NCBI RefSeq assembly: GCF_026212465.1
Contig: NC_080063.1
Location: 4,054,978 to 4,118,977, forward strand
DNA from: Amaranthus tricolor
Lineage: Eukaryota > Streptophyta > Magnoliopsida > Caryophyllales > Amaranthaceae
DNA length: 64,000 bases
Direction: 5' to 3'
Part shown: positions 15,901-26,800 of the stretch, piece after piece
How positions within the stretch are numbered: the stretch's first letter is position 1
Layout: each line of letters begins with the position of its first letter
Translations under genes and position numbers: made by a program
Notes under the pieces: model-generated
Databases searched by the model: none
Told to the model about the DNA's origin: nothing
What the model saw: only the letters and a program-made list of their open reading frames with translations

Positions 15901-16693
15901 CAAGTCACCACTTTGTAGGGCACCACTCCAAGTCGGCTGTAATACCATTTTTATAAAATAAACAAGATAAGTTACCCAAAAGACTAGCCTAGTAAGTGAG
16001 GGAGCCATTTTACTCTATAAACCCTACATTAATTGCCAATACAACTGATACGGGACAAAGTCTCATAAGTCATAACCTTATAATAGCCTCAAATCCATTC
16101 TATTACGTCTTGCTTCACATAAATAGGAACCAAAATCGTTTTAAGTAGATAATTACCAATCAACCAAAAAAAACCTAATTCAATCTACTCAACTTTCATT
16201 GTAAATTCTTAAAATCAAAGAAAACATCTACTTCAAAGCCATTCCTCAATCTCATACCATTATGAATACAAAATATAAAGACGGAAAGAAAAGAGAAATT
16301 ACGAGTAGTGAAGATTCTTGAAAACTTTATCATGAAAATCAACTGTCAAATTAGGTCTCGCACTTCCAAAAGGACCTGAAACACAACAAATGCATCAATT
16401 TACCAATTAAATAACACATAATTTCTCTAAAATCAGCTAAAATATAGTTGAATATGAATGAAACCAAAATATTGGAGTTCTCACTTGAAGATTGTGGCTT
16501 CAATCCAACAAAAACTTTGGTTGCACAACTACAATTACGTAAAAGTGAGTTCAGCATATCAATCAGATTACAGAAAATACAGTAAGTGTAGGAAGAGAAA
16601 GGAGGAGAAGAATGACCTGAGAGGAGGTGGAGAAAAGCTAGGTCTAGCGTGGAGACATGATGTAGAACCAGGCGACTGAAGAGGAACTGCCAT
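12913..16693 (-). CDS. CLPR2: Plastid Clp protease non-catalytic subunit ClpR2
   Basis: ClpR2 is a nuclear-encoded subunit of the ClpP/ClpR proteolytic core in the chloroplast stroma; in Arabidopsis it is needed for core assembly. Nine exons on the minus strand: 16693-16617, 16528-16485, 16375-16303, 15125-15005, 14713-14576, 14465-14349, 13462-13394, 13273-13178 and 13050-12913, giving 290 aa. All junctions are GT..AG and keep frame. Residues 1 to about 75 are Ser-rich and look like a transit peptide; the mature part begins near [12 protein letters not shown], a ClpR2 signature. The fold continues with [20 protein letters not shown] and [10 protein letters not shown]. The serine of the ClpP active site is replaced ([11 protein letters not shown]) and the histidine region reads [14 protein letters not shown], so the subunit is inactive, as expected for ClpR. 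The C-terminus ([10 protein letters not shown]...GLG) matches ClpR2. Intron 3 (15126-16302) carries a repeat-derived insert. Confidence 0.97.
15657..16108 (-). mobile_element. Possible TRIM-like element (two direct repeats) in CLPR2 intron 3
   Basis: Two copies of about 155 bp (15657-15807 and 15950-16108) share AACAAG, then CCCAAAAGACTAGCCTAGTA, and end in matching GGGACAAAGTC and ATAACCTT blocks. They are separated by about 140 bp that carries no ORF. On the minus strand TGGTATTACAGC follows directly after one copy and could be a tRNA primer-binding site. This looks like a very short, decayed TRIM in antisense view, but LTR ends and a target duplication were not found; a simple tandem duplication of a repeat is the alternative. 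Confidence 0.42.
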
Positions 16694-17340
16694 TGAAACA
16701 AAATGGACAAGGTAGCGACTAGCGAGGGAGGGCGACAGAGAAATGAAATGATAAATAGGAGTAATATTATATTTATTAGTATATTTAGAGGATTTCGTTA
16801 ATTTTTAAATTACATGTTAAGGAGAGGGAAAGACATAGTTAAGGAGGAAAATAATATTTACTGTAATTGAAATAATATCAGATTTGTAGGGAATTTTAAT
16901 AATTGATTTATTTCATTTATAAGTATCTAAATTTTCTATTGGATAAAAAGTTAGAGTTTGTTGTTTTTCTCATTTAAAATCAAATTAAATTCTATTTTAA
17001 TTGTTTTTAGTTTGTCAATCCAAATTAAATCATATTTAGTCAAAAAAAAACTAAATTTTCTAGACAAAATTAAATCTAAATCACAAATTAAAATTTTAAG
17101 CAAAGTAAAAATATGAATCAATCAATTGTATTAATAAGCTAAAAATTAAGATGCATAAGAAGCAATTCACCATCTTTGATATGATGAATTGAGTATATTG
17201 TAATCTTAAAAATAAACTCAATTTAGAATTTAGTTTGAACTCTAATATGTATTTGTAGATTTGGATCATTTTTATTTTATTTTATTTAAAGCTAATTTCT
17301 AGGTCTGGATCATTTTTTAGTCAATTGGATAACTCAAGTT

Positions 17341-17377
<37 letters not shown>

Positions 17378-17814
17378 GGTCAAGGTTGAAGTATTCTATC
17401 ACAGTTGTCATACCACATTGTATACAATACTCTAGGACTTGGATTATTGAGCTGATAGAACTTGGATTAGTTGTATTAATGTATATATTACGGTCAACAG
17501 GCATCTGCCGAAGCTAGCGATAGAACTTAAAGAAACAGGAAAAGAAAAAGAAAATAAGCGAGAAAAAGGCTTCATCATTAAGCATTAACCCTAAAAATGT
17601 CGATGGAAAAACATATGAGAATTAATATCATGGGGACATGTTAATACACAATAATTCCATTTCATGGAATAAAAATTGAGCGTGCCTAGTGAACTTGTAG
17701 CCGAAGCCAGAAACACTTCATTTAGTAGCAGTAAAAAGGAAAACCAGGTGCTGGATCAGGCTACAAGTCGTTCATATGTTGCAAGACTTCGAAAGAAGAA
17801 AAACTAATAATGTC
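16694..17814. other. Intergenic region: CLPR2 promoter side and cornichon 3' flank
   Basis: AT-rich DNA between two minus-strand genes. It must hold the CLPR2 promoter and the cornichon 3' UTR. A short TA microsatellite lies at about 17345-17372. No further gene was seen. Confidence 0.5.
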
Positions 17815-20800
17815 CTAGTAGTGTTCATCATCGTCCAACGTAGTCCATATCATCCTGAAGCATTTTTAATGATAAATGATTAGTTTATGACAGATGAGGA
17901 TTTACAGTATAATGCTAGAGGCAGAGCAAAGATCATACCAGAATAATGAAAGGAAGAGGATGAACAAAAGATATCCCAGTTTGATGAGACGTTTCTTCTT
18001 TTCCCAATTTAGTAAATTAAAGATCTCCGTTACATCAACCAGGTGCTGGTTGTTCGTGTACCTAACAATGGGGAACAACAAGACTAGCTCAAAATCATAT
18101 GCAAGAGTTTGTCTAGCTAAAACACAACATTAAACATCCAGCAGCTCTTGGTATATACCAGTTGACTGCGGAGCTAACAGAGTACAGCGCAGAATGCGTC
18201 AATTATCTAGTTCCTTTTGTGGGGGTGGAGGGAGCAGTTAATAATAACGCTGTTATAAACCGAAATCACCGCATGATGATTATTTCAGCACTAGGGTCTA
18301 CAAACCACTCTAAATCTTGATGCAGCAGGCTGGAATTTTACTGCAACAAGATAGGTTTAATGTAGAATCATGCGTTGACCTAATAGTTAAAGACTATCCC
18401 TTCCACCCTTTGTTACAGGGGTTCGATTCTCACCGCGCACATGAAGGGTCAATTCCCTTCCCCTTCTATTGTAGGGGATTCTCCGGCCTTACCCAGAGTA
18501 AAAAAGGATAAGTCTCAACAAGCTACTTTTAGCCCCAAAATGAGCTAATTTACAAAAGTAGACAAAACCATTCACATGACGAGACTGAAAGCTTAATTAA
18601 CCTACTTAATAGTCACTATTAGTCACTAGATTAGAAATCTAAACTGCCGTTAAAGCAAGATAGACACTAAGGGCAAAATCCTATATTATTCAGGACATCA
18701 GGAAGGATAATATTTTTTTTTTCTCCCTGCTCAACACAAAAGCAAAACAGAAAAGGCTGGGAAAATAAAATGTGGGTCAATGACAATCATGAAAACGACA
18801 TAGACGCATCACGCATGTATGATGTTGCCGTATACTTCTATGATGAACTTCAACTAATCTTTCACAAAATTGAGACCTACTACCTTCAAGGCCTTTGAGA
18901 AGATTAGAAGAAAATGATGCTAATATATAGTGTGTAGAACTTAAAAATACCAAAGGTCCAAGCTTGTTGAATGCCCAAAGATATTGAAGTAATCTAGCTT
19001 GCCGTAGCAGCACTTTGGTCACAATGACTGAAATATCAAACAGTTCGAGTCATTGAGGCCATCAAAACCACAATCCGTGCTGCGAATCAAATTATTTTCT
19101 TTTTACTTGGCAAAGCAACAAGGACTCTTTGTAAAATTAAAGGAGCCAATGTGTATATCTTAAAATATTATAAAGTTGAAGCATTGTGCAAAAATGCGGT
19201 AATGGTCACGATCGCGGTAACAAAATGGTGATGCGATAACGAAAGTAATATGGTTATCGTAACGCCTAAGTATAGTCAAAAGCATGAGATATCCCTTGAT
19301 AAAGCCCAAAATGCAGTTTTTTTACACCCTTACAACGTAGTTTGTTATTTTATGAAAACCTTTAAAACGCAGCTGATCTGATGCAATGCAGCCTTGTTTT
19401 TGTTCTGAAGTGAAGTACAAAATCATACTATAGACCTGCTTTCAGTCAGGATTTAGCTTCCTAAAAAACTCAGAATCACTATGCAACTCTACTTCATCAG
19501 AGCACACAAGTTCTAAATCTGGAAAATGCATTGAACTTTAAGCCAACATGCATTTTTCCACACTTAAGCTGAATCCTGGATTGCTATGACCTTTAAATTC
19601 TCCGTCCCTAAATATAAATCCGTATCCACTTGCTCCTCCACAATTCTCTCTGAACCCTTTCACTCCACTTATTTTGCCTAACAAATGGAAAAGGGCAAAC
19701 ATTTGGAGGAGACAGGGGTAATATCAGAAGTACCTATGTTCTATTTCCCTGATATTCGATACGCCAAAATGGACATGACTCCTCACAAGCCATTTCATAT
19801 TTCACTCTAACATCTTACTTGTCTTGACCATGTTCCATGATCAGTGAAAACTAAGAAAGGCTAAAGTTATCCATGAAATATGCGGTATGGGTACAAATGA
19901 GCTGATACGTTCATAAATTGCTCATAAACAAAGTCGGTCAATGCTTTGTCAAAGGTCACTACAAATAAACAAACTTGATTGGTAATGAGCCGAACACGAA
20001 CAACTTAGATTCAACTCGTTTAATGTTCACGAAACAACTCATCTATGATTGTATAGTTTAAGATTGTGCCCTTAAGAAGGTAGTTTGAAAGTTTTTCAAG
20101 CTTTAAAAAATCTTTGCATTTTAAATAATATTCTATCATGTATTTTATTCACAAAAGCATATTTTATTAAGGAAAAAAGAATTTTAAAACTAATGTGTAG
20201 ACACTGACCCAAACTGTTTTCCATGTAAAGATTAGTAAAAATTTGAATCTACTTAAATGTATACATACGTCACAAGGATTATTTATCAAATTAAACTTGA
20301 TTCATATTCGTTTAAAGCTCAAATTAGAGCTTGAATACCAAATCGACAAACTTGTGGACAAAACTCGAAGAAGTCAATTCTTAACAAGCCAAGCTTGAAC
20401 AAAACATTGAAACCTTGTTTGAGCTCGAGCCTTTACCAATAAAAAAGTTAAATCAAGCTTAGCTCGAACAAGCTCATACTTGTATCAACTTGGCTCATTT
20501 ACAGCCCTAACCATTGTGCGAAAATGTGGTTATTAAAAATGGGCTTGATATAAGCTTTGAAACTAGAAATAGCAAACAAGTAAATCTAGGATCATTATAC
20601 GCAGGTAAAATGTGAAAAAATGCAAAAATATTTTAGGATCAGGCATATGTTCCATAAATGAAGTCTCCCTTACATCTATGTCCAATTTTACCACAGAAAC
20701 CTATGCTCTAATTTTGAACCTGAACGAGCCTGAAACATGGATATATATCTGACATTACCCAAGTATCAGTAACATAGGCTGAGTCAAATCAACCTAACTT

Positions 20801-23800
20801 ACAGATGTCAAGGACCAGGGTAGCTATGCAGACATAGACCTTGGGATGCCCCAACTCTGCCAGTTTTAACGGTGAAGTCAACCCACCAGATATATCAATG
20901 ATGTTTAGTTATCTACTTTTGCCATTTGTTTTAGAAAACCTCTCCAATAGAGCACCAAGAAAAAATATATGTATACATGCCAAGTTGGTTCGGTCTTTTG
21001 AAGATTCGTGTATCTTGACGAGTACTGTCTATCATACAAGGATACTACAATGCAAAACCATGATGCTAAAAGGAGTTGCTACATGAACCAAAAATTTGTC
21101 TCATATAATATATAACAATCCTCTTTTTCTATTCATTCTGGTCTAGTGCTAAATGTTCTGGTAAACACAATTCCTTCTTGTCCTTCATTCCTCCAGCAGT
21201 CCAAGTCATCTTGGTCTCTTTCTGATTCTTATATAGTCTGTCCATCCAATTCCCTACTTCCTTTTCGTAGCATCTTTTTATTGGAGTTGCACACGCCAAG
21301 ATTGACAGAGTCAATCCTACCTCGTTTGTCCTCACTTTTTGCTACTCGTCAGCTTGAATATTGTTGTTTCAAATTTCTAACACTTAAGAGTGATTCCACA
21401 CATCCATCTCAATTCTCAAAATAAGCATATAGGTTACTCCCATCTTCTTACCATGCTCCTTCTTAATGAGAAACACTGCAACACATGATGAAGCGAGTCT
21501 ACAGGCTTTTCTATAAAATCCTTCCTTTAATCTTTCAGGCACAAGCATACAGAAGCCCTCAAGAATTTTGTTTCAAAGGGAACCGCTATTCCTAATGACA
21601 ATGCAAACCAATTCAAACACATACGGTTTATCCAAACATCCATTCACTTTTATAAATGATCTGACCTTCTCATCTATGATTGGTACCCATTCTCATCAAA
21701 TTCATTCAACAAACAGCTTTAGGGGTATTGTGATCTTATTTGAGTCAAGTTGTCACCATTCACTGGATAACAAGTTTAATAGCTTCCATTATTTGATTCA
21801 ACACTCCATTTATAAAATTCATGGTTCCTAGACGTGTTTACCCAATTAGTTCATAGAGTGCAGAATTGACACGCTAAACATAAAGATTCAAACTCAAATA
21901 GGCACAGCAATCAAGCTAAGCTTTCAAGAATCAAAGTAATGTTTTTCATCTCTAATGCTCATTCATATACTAGCTAGTTAGTGTCGCATTCCCTTCAACA
22001 AGATGACATGATCAGGAATCAAGTATGAACACATTTCCAGTAACCTTGATCAACTAACAGAAAAAAAAAATCATAGGACAAGCGCCCAGATTAATTTTCT
22101 CCAGCAGTTGTTTCGAAGCACACGAGAAAACACTCATATGGACCCTAGATAGGCAACCAATAGCTCAAAGCTCATTCGCAAACTCCTATAGGAAGAAGTG
22201 CCATTTGGGTAAGAGACATCTTTTATGACATAATTATTGTAGCTTCAAAAGTGAAAAGTTATTAAGTTTTAGCTTCTTATGTATTCTAGACAGAAAATAT
22301 CAAACTGACTCATTTGTTCAATAAAGAAATTTCAAATACCCCAATGAGTATAAAGAAGATGCCTCAACCCTGATCTCATCGACTTTATGTCACCCTAGCA
22401 ATAGTATGACTATGAAAAGTTCTTAAATAGGGGAAATTAATTAAAGCCATATACAAGTAAGGCTTTACTATGTTAGTTAAGTTAAATATTATTGAAACTT
22501 GGAATAATCAATGCATGAAGAGGAATCCATTTAGATCATGGTGAAGGAAGAGTCTAATTATACAAATGAAAGAGATTTTGAAAACGATAGCAAAATCGAG
22601 CTGGAATGGGTTGCCAAGCATTACTCATGTCTGTCCTGGGGATGACACAACAACAGTGAGGAACCCAGCAATCATAATTAGGGGTAAACCGTAGTATATT
22701 ATCTCTAGTCTCTATGTTGAACAACTATCAATTCTTATACTTGCCTTCACGAATTAATTCTTTCATTTGGTAGCTATTGTAACTCTCTTATTTTAAGTTA
22801 CTCTGATCCATAAAAGATCTCAAAAGAAACATCAAGCATTTCAACTTGGATACTAGCCATAACTTCTAATTTCATTTGTACGTCTCATGCATCTGTAAGG
22901 CTGTAATTTGACATGACACAAGCAGGAAGAAGCGTGTTTGGGAAAAAAAAAGTTGCAAGTACTCTACTCACCAAGTAAATTAGGGCAAAAAAATAAAAAT
23001 AGAGCAGCATCGATGCTTACATTTTGATGTTGTAGTAAAGGTATGGCATACATAAAAGTGCCATAATCCAATGGCCGGTTAGGAGAAAAAGGAGGCAAAG
23101 TCCTCCTTGTATTATAAATTCTGGAAAGACTACTTGGTTTATCCGAGCTGCAGAGTCATATGGGTTGATGTAATCAAACTCTAGATCTGCCAAGCACATA
23201 AGCTGCAAGAAAATTCTGATATTAGTACAGATCTTTTAATTATGTTAAGGAAAAACATCATGTTCAGCACTATCATAAATATATTTATGTTGTGAAACAG
23301 CCTATAACTTCTTTTAAATCAAAAAAATATTTGATGCATCAAAACAGCAAAAAGATCAGGTAGAACTCAACACTGCCACCATTATACCTGTCAGCATATT
23401 TTACCTTATAGTTATAGGTTCCATTTGTTGGAAGTTATAACAGATCCAGAGTGCAAAACAGCCATATTCTTTGTTAGTTGATAAAATTCGAAAATGAATA
23501 GGATCAAAATCCACATCAAACAAATAAAAGACAAGCATAAAAGATCAGTACTCAAAAACTTAATAACCAATATGTAAAAATATACAAATTTTCCATCTAA
23601 TTACATACTGAGTCATTGGGGCCAAAAGCTCCCCAAGAGGGAGAATCAACACTCCAAAATAATAAAAGTACGTTCCCAAAAATCTAACGCCAAAGAGGTT
23701 TAGTAGCCCCCCCCTCCCCTGGCTGCCAGTAGGCTTCCTCCACTTTGCGCCTCTTCTCTGCAGCCTTTGTAATACCCCAGATTTAGCTTGAAAAAGGATT

Positions 23801-26800
23801 GATAAACTACTCATATCAACAAGGTGCATCTTCTTTTCTAGGGAGCCCATTTGCTAAGAACTCCACAGTTAAGGGTGCTTGGTGGGGAGCAATCTTAGAA
23901 TGGGTGACCTCCTGGGAAGTGTTCCCGGGTGCGCGCGAGTGAGGCAAAGTGCGCTGGAAAGACTTGTGTTGGTTTGTGGGTCAGTCTACAGTCTCCATGA
24001 GTAGTCCCCAGCGGTCCGAGGGGTCGGGGTGTTACAAATGGTATCAGAACAACCCTGCGACCGTGGTTGATAGTGTTCAGTACACCTAGCGGGGGAAAAG
24101 ATCCTAAAGTTACGGTCCAACGAGGACGTTGTATTCTTAAGTGGGGGTGAGTGTAATACCCCAGATTTAGCTTGAAAAAGGATTGATAGACTACTCATAT
24201 CAACAAGGTGCATCTTCTTTTCTAGGGAGCCCATTTGCTAAGAACTCCATAGTTAAGCGTGCTTGGTAGGAGCAATCTTAGGATGGGTGACCTCCTGGGA
24301 AGTGTTCCCGGGTGCACGCGAGTGAGGCCAAAGTGCGTTAGAAAGACTTGTGTTGGTTTGTGGGGCCAGTCTACAGTCTCCATGAGTAGTCACCAGCGGT
24401 CCGAGGAGCCGGGGTGTTACAGCCTTGATCAGCGTAAATAAGATGAATCAAGCCATTGTTGACCCACCCCTCCACACCCCAACATTTGTTACCAGTTCTT
24501 GGTGCTGGACTGCTGGTTTACCTCCAACGAAGATCAGAAATGGCCATATTTGAGGTGAGTAGGTAGAACTCACTTATTTTGAACATCTCACAGCCCACGG
24601 GTGTGGTTTTTTATTGATCCTCTTTTTTGTGGTCTTATGTTTGTTACTCTCTTTTTTTCTCTCTCGTTTTGTTGTTTTTTTATTTTTGTTGGGGTGTTTG
24701 CTTCTTATATGTCTCTAACTCACTATCTGTGTATCCATGATCTTCTAACCTTTCATGTCAATCAATTGTATTATTAAGAAAAGTCCATTGAAGAAATCTT
24801 GACACTTTTGAGGTTCCTGATATTATCGTCATGTGTATAAGGTTTTTAAAGGAAGAAGGTAACTCCAAATCAAACTAGGAAGCTTAATTCTACACTAAGG
24901 CTAACAATCTCCTAGTGCCATTTCTATGATAGACAGGGTTCCTGTTTTCTGTTTAAGCAGTGTCCTTGAGCCTCAAGCTTGCATTTAGCGCTCTCAAATT
25001 AAGGATGTCAAAAAACTCTTATTTTATATTTTTGTTAATTCCTTAATCTTGGAAAAGGATTGGCAAATATAGGTGAGAAAGATTGAAGAGGCTCTCAAAA
25101 ACCTCAACAAGGCTAGAAGCCTTGACCCTAAGAACAAGGAAACTTTTAACCAAACTCAACTACATCACAGACAACCTTAAGGTGAAAAATGATCCAGGAA
25201 ACTAGGAAAGTAATATTTTGTACGAGAGGCCGAGTTCCAATGAAGACAATAAGAGCCTGCTCCCCAAATAAGGGATATGGACTACTGAGATTGAAGACGA
25301 AAATTCAATGTCGGATAAATCTCCGCTCAAAAAAACCACGAACAACCAGGGTATCCTCCATGAAAAAAGATCTAGTCGGCCTTGTGAAATTGTTGGGAAT
25401 TTTACAGGTCCTTAAGCAGCGTTCCTTTACCTACTGTAGCAAAGAAGAGCCTTCCACCTCCTTGTCAATATCAGCAAACAATATGGGGCAAGTAAAGGCA
25501 GGGAAAGAGTTAGATGTTTATAATCATCATTCCCATATAACCATATCATTGCAGTATCCATCCACCCTAGCCGTCATGATGCTCCTAAAGTTCATTGTGG
25601 TATAGAAATAAGTAATGAGGAGGCCAATGAAAAACCTCTATCCTAATTGATAGCCCCAGTGTCACATGGCAGAAGCAAAGGTATCAGACCATGGACCAAT
25701 GCTCAAGTTTGGTGCAGAGTGAAGAAATTTGAGTCTGCAACACACGATTTTGTCAACTCGACAAAGAGAAGAATGCCCTTAAACATCACAAAAGAGTGCT
25801 CAGAATTGCGAGGCTAAACAAAAGAAACTCATATTTGGGGCAGTAGCTTAAACCAAACCAGAGCTCCACAAAATCAAGATATTGTTCCCCTTGTGTAAAC
25901 CACCCCATGCAAATTGAGAATAGCATATTGGGATAGCAAGTTATGTTTGTTTTGGTCTATTTTTGGCCTATTTTGGAAAATTCAAGAATTCAAAGAGAAT
26001 TAGGTAACATTAATTCATAGGTTTCCACTTCTAAAAATAATCAGGCTGCATGCACAAACATGAAGGAAGGCCAACCTAAAATCACAAAAAAGAATTGCGA
26101 ATATAATTGCGCGGTGAAGGTCACATCGAAAAAGCAGAACCTTTTTGTGTTACCGCATACTTTGAAAGCATCGCAATGTGCATAGTTAAGTTGAAAATAT
26201 CCACTATATCATAGTAATTCAAGCGTTTTAGAACATATATTTCAAATAAAGCTTATAGTGGGAGTTTAGAACCTAATGCATATTAAAAAGGATTATAATG
26301 GCTAATATTCTAGTAGAGCAGTTTATAATGACCGTTACTCCATGATTACATAAAGAGATTTTGCGACATGGTAAGCTCAATATCTGTTCTAAAGCGGTTT
26401 TATGTAAATAAATTACCTCAATTATTTTTTAACGCCAAAAATGCTTTACTTTGTCTAGTCTAGAAATGTTTTCGTCCAAATGTCATCCTTCACTTGGTAT
26501 CATTATTCACTATCATACTATGCTATGCTTATCCTAGGATGCCCTTGCATGAGTCGTACAATTTTATATTTTTGCCCAAGTTGATAGTGTGTCCTTTCGC
26601 TAGTCTAATCAGCTTCTTTAACGACTTTAGCATTCGCTCAAATTTTTATTCTTGCGCGGGTATGATTACAAGAACATCAATGACTAAGAGTTTGTGCTGA
26701 GTGACTACACATTCACCTAATACGACATCATAGTTTAGGCACCTTCTCCACTTATTTCTCCTAGTCAAGAAGTAATCAATTTGGGTAGCATTCGTTCTAC

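Larger units (their letters stand above)
23768..24421 (+). mobile_element. Complete Cassandra-type TRIM retrotransposon
   Basis: Two LTRs of 269 and 270 bp, starting TGTAATACCCC and ending GGGGTGTTACA, flank a 115-bp non-coding core. A PBS (TGGTATCAGAAC, 24039-24050, initiator-Met tRNA type) follows the 5' LTR and a purine tract (AAGTGGGGGTGAG, 24139-24151) precedes the 3' LTR. The 5-bp target duplication GCCTT stands at 23763-23767 and 24422-24426. Both LTRs carry a 5S rRNA-like segment, the defining trait of Cassandra. About a dozen differences between the LTRs by eye suggest an old insertion. It lies antisense in cornichon intron 1 and codes for no protein, so it would need another element's enzymes. 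Confidence 0.95.

Noticed and set aside
18376..18430. Possible tRNA gene
   Set aside because: A- and B-box-like sequences are present but no acceptor stem or anticodon arm can be formed; SINE-like is the better reading.
23846..23920. Possible 5S rRNA gene
   Set aside because: Only the 3' two thirds are 5S-like and the sequence lies in an LTR duplicated at 24223-24303, so it is part of a TRIM.
23560..24234. Two minus-strand open frames starting with the same residues ([13 protein letters not shown])
   Set aside because: They are the antisense of the two Cassandra-type LTRs; the shared start simply reflects LTR duplication.
25189..25605. 138-codon open frame in cornichon intron 1
   Set aside because: No family motif seen; it lies in repeat-like intronic DNA on the strand opposite to the gene.
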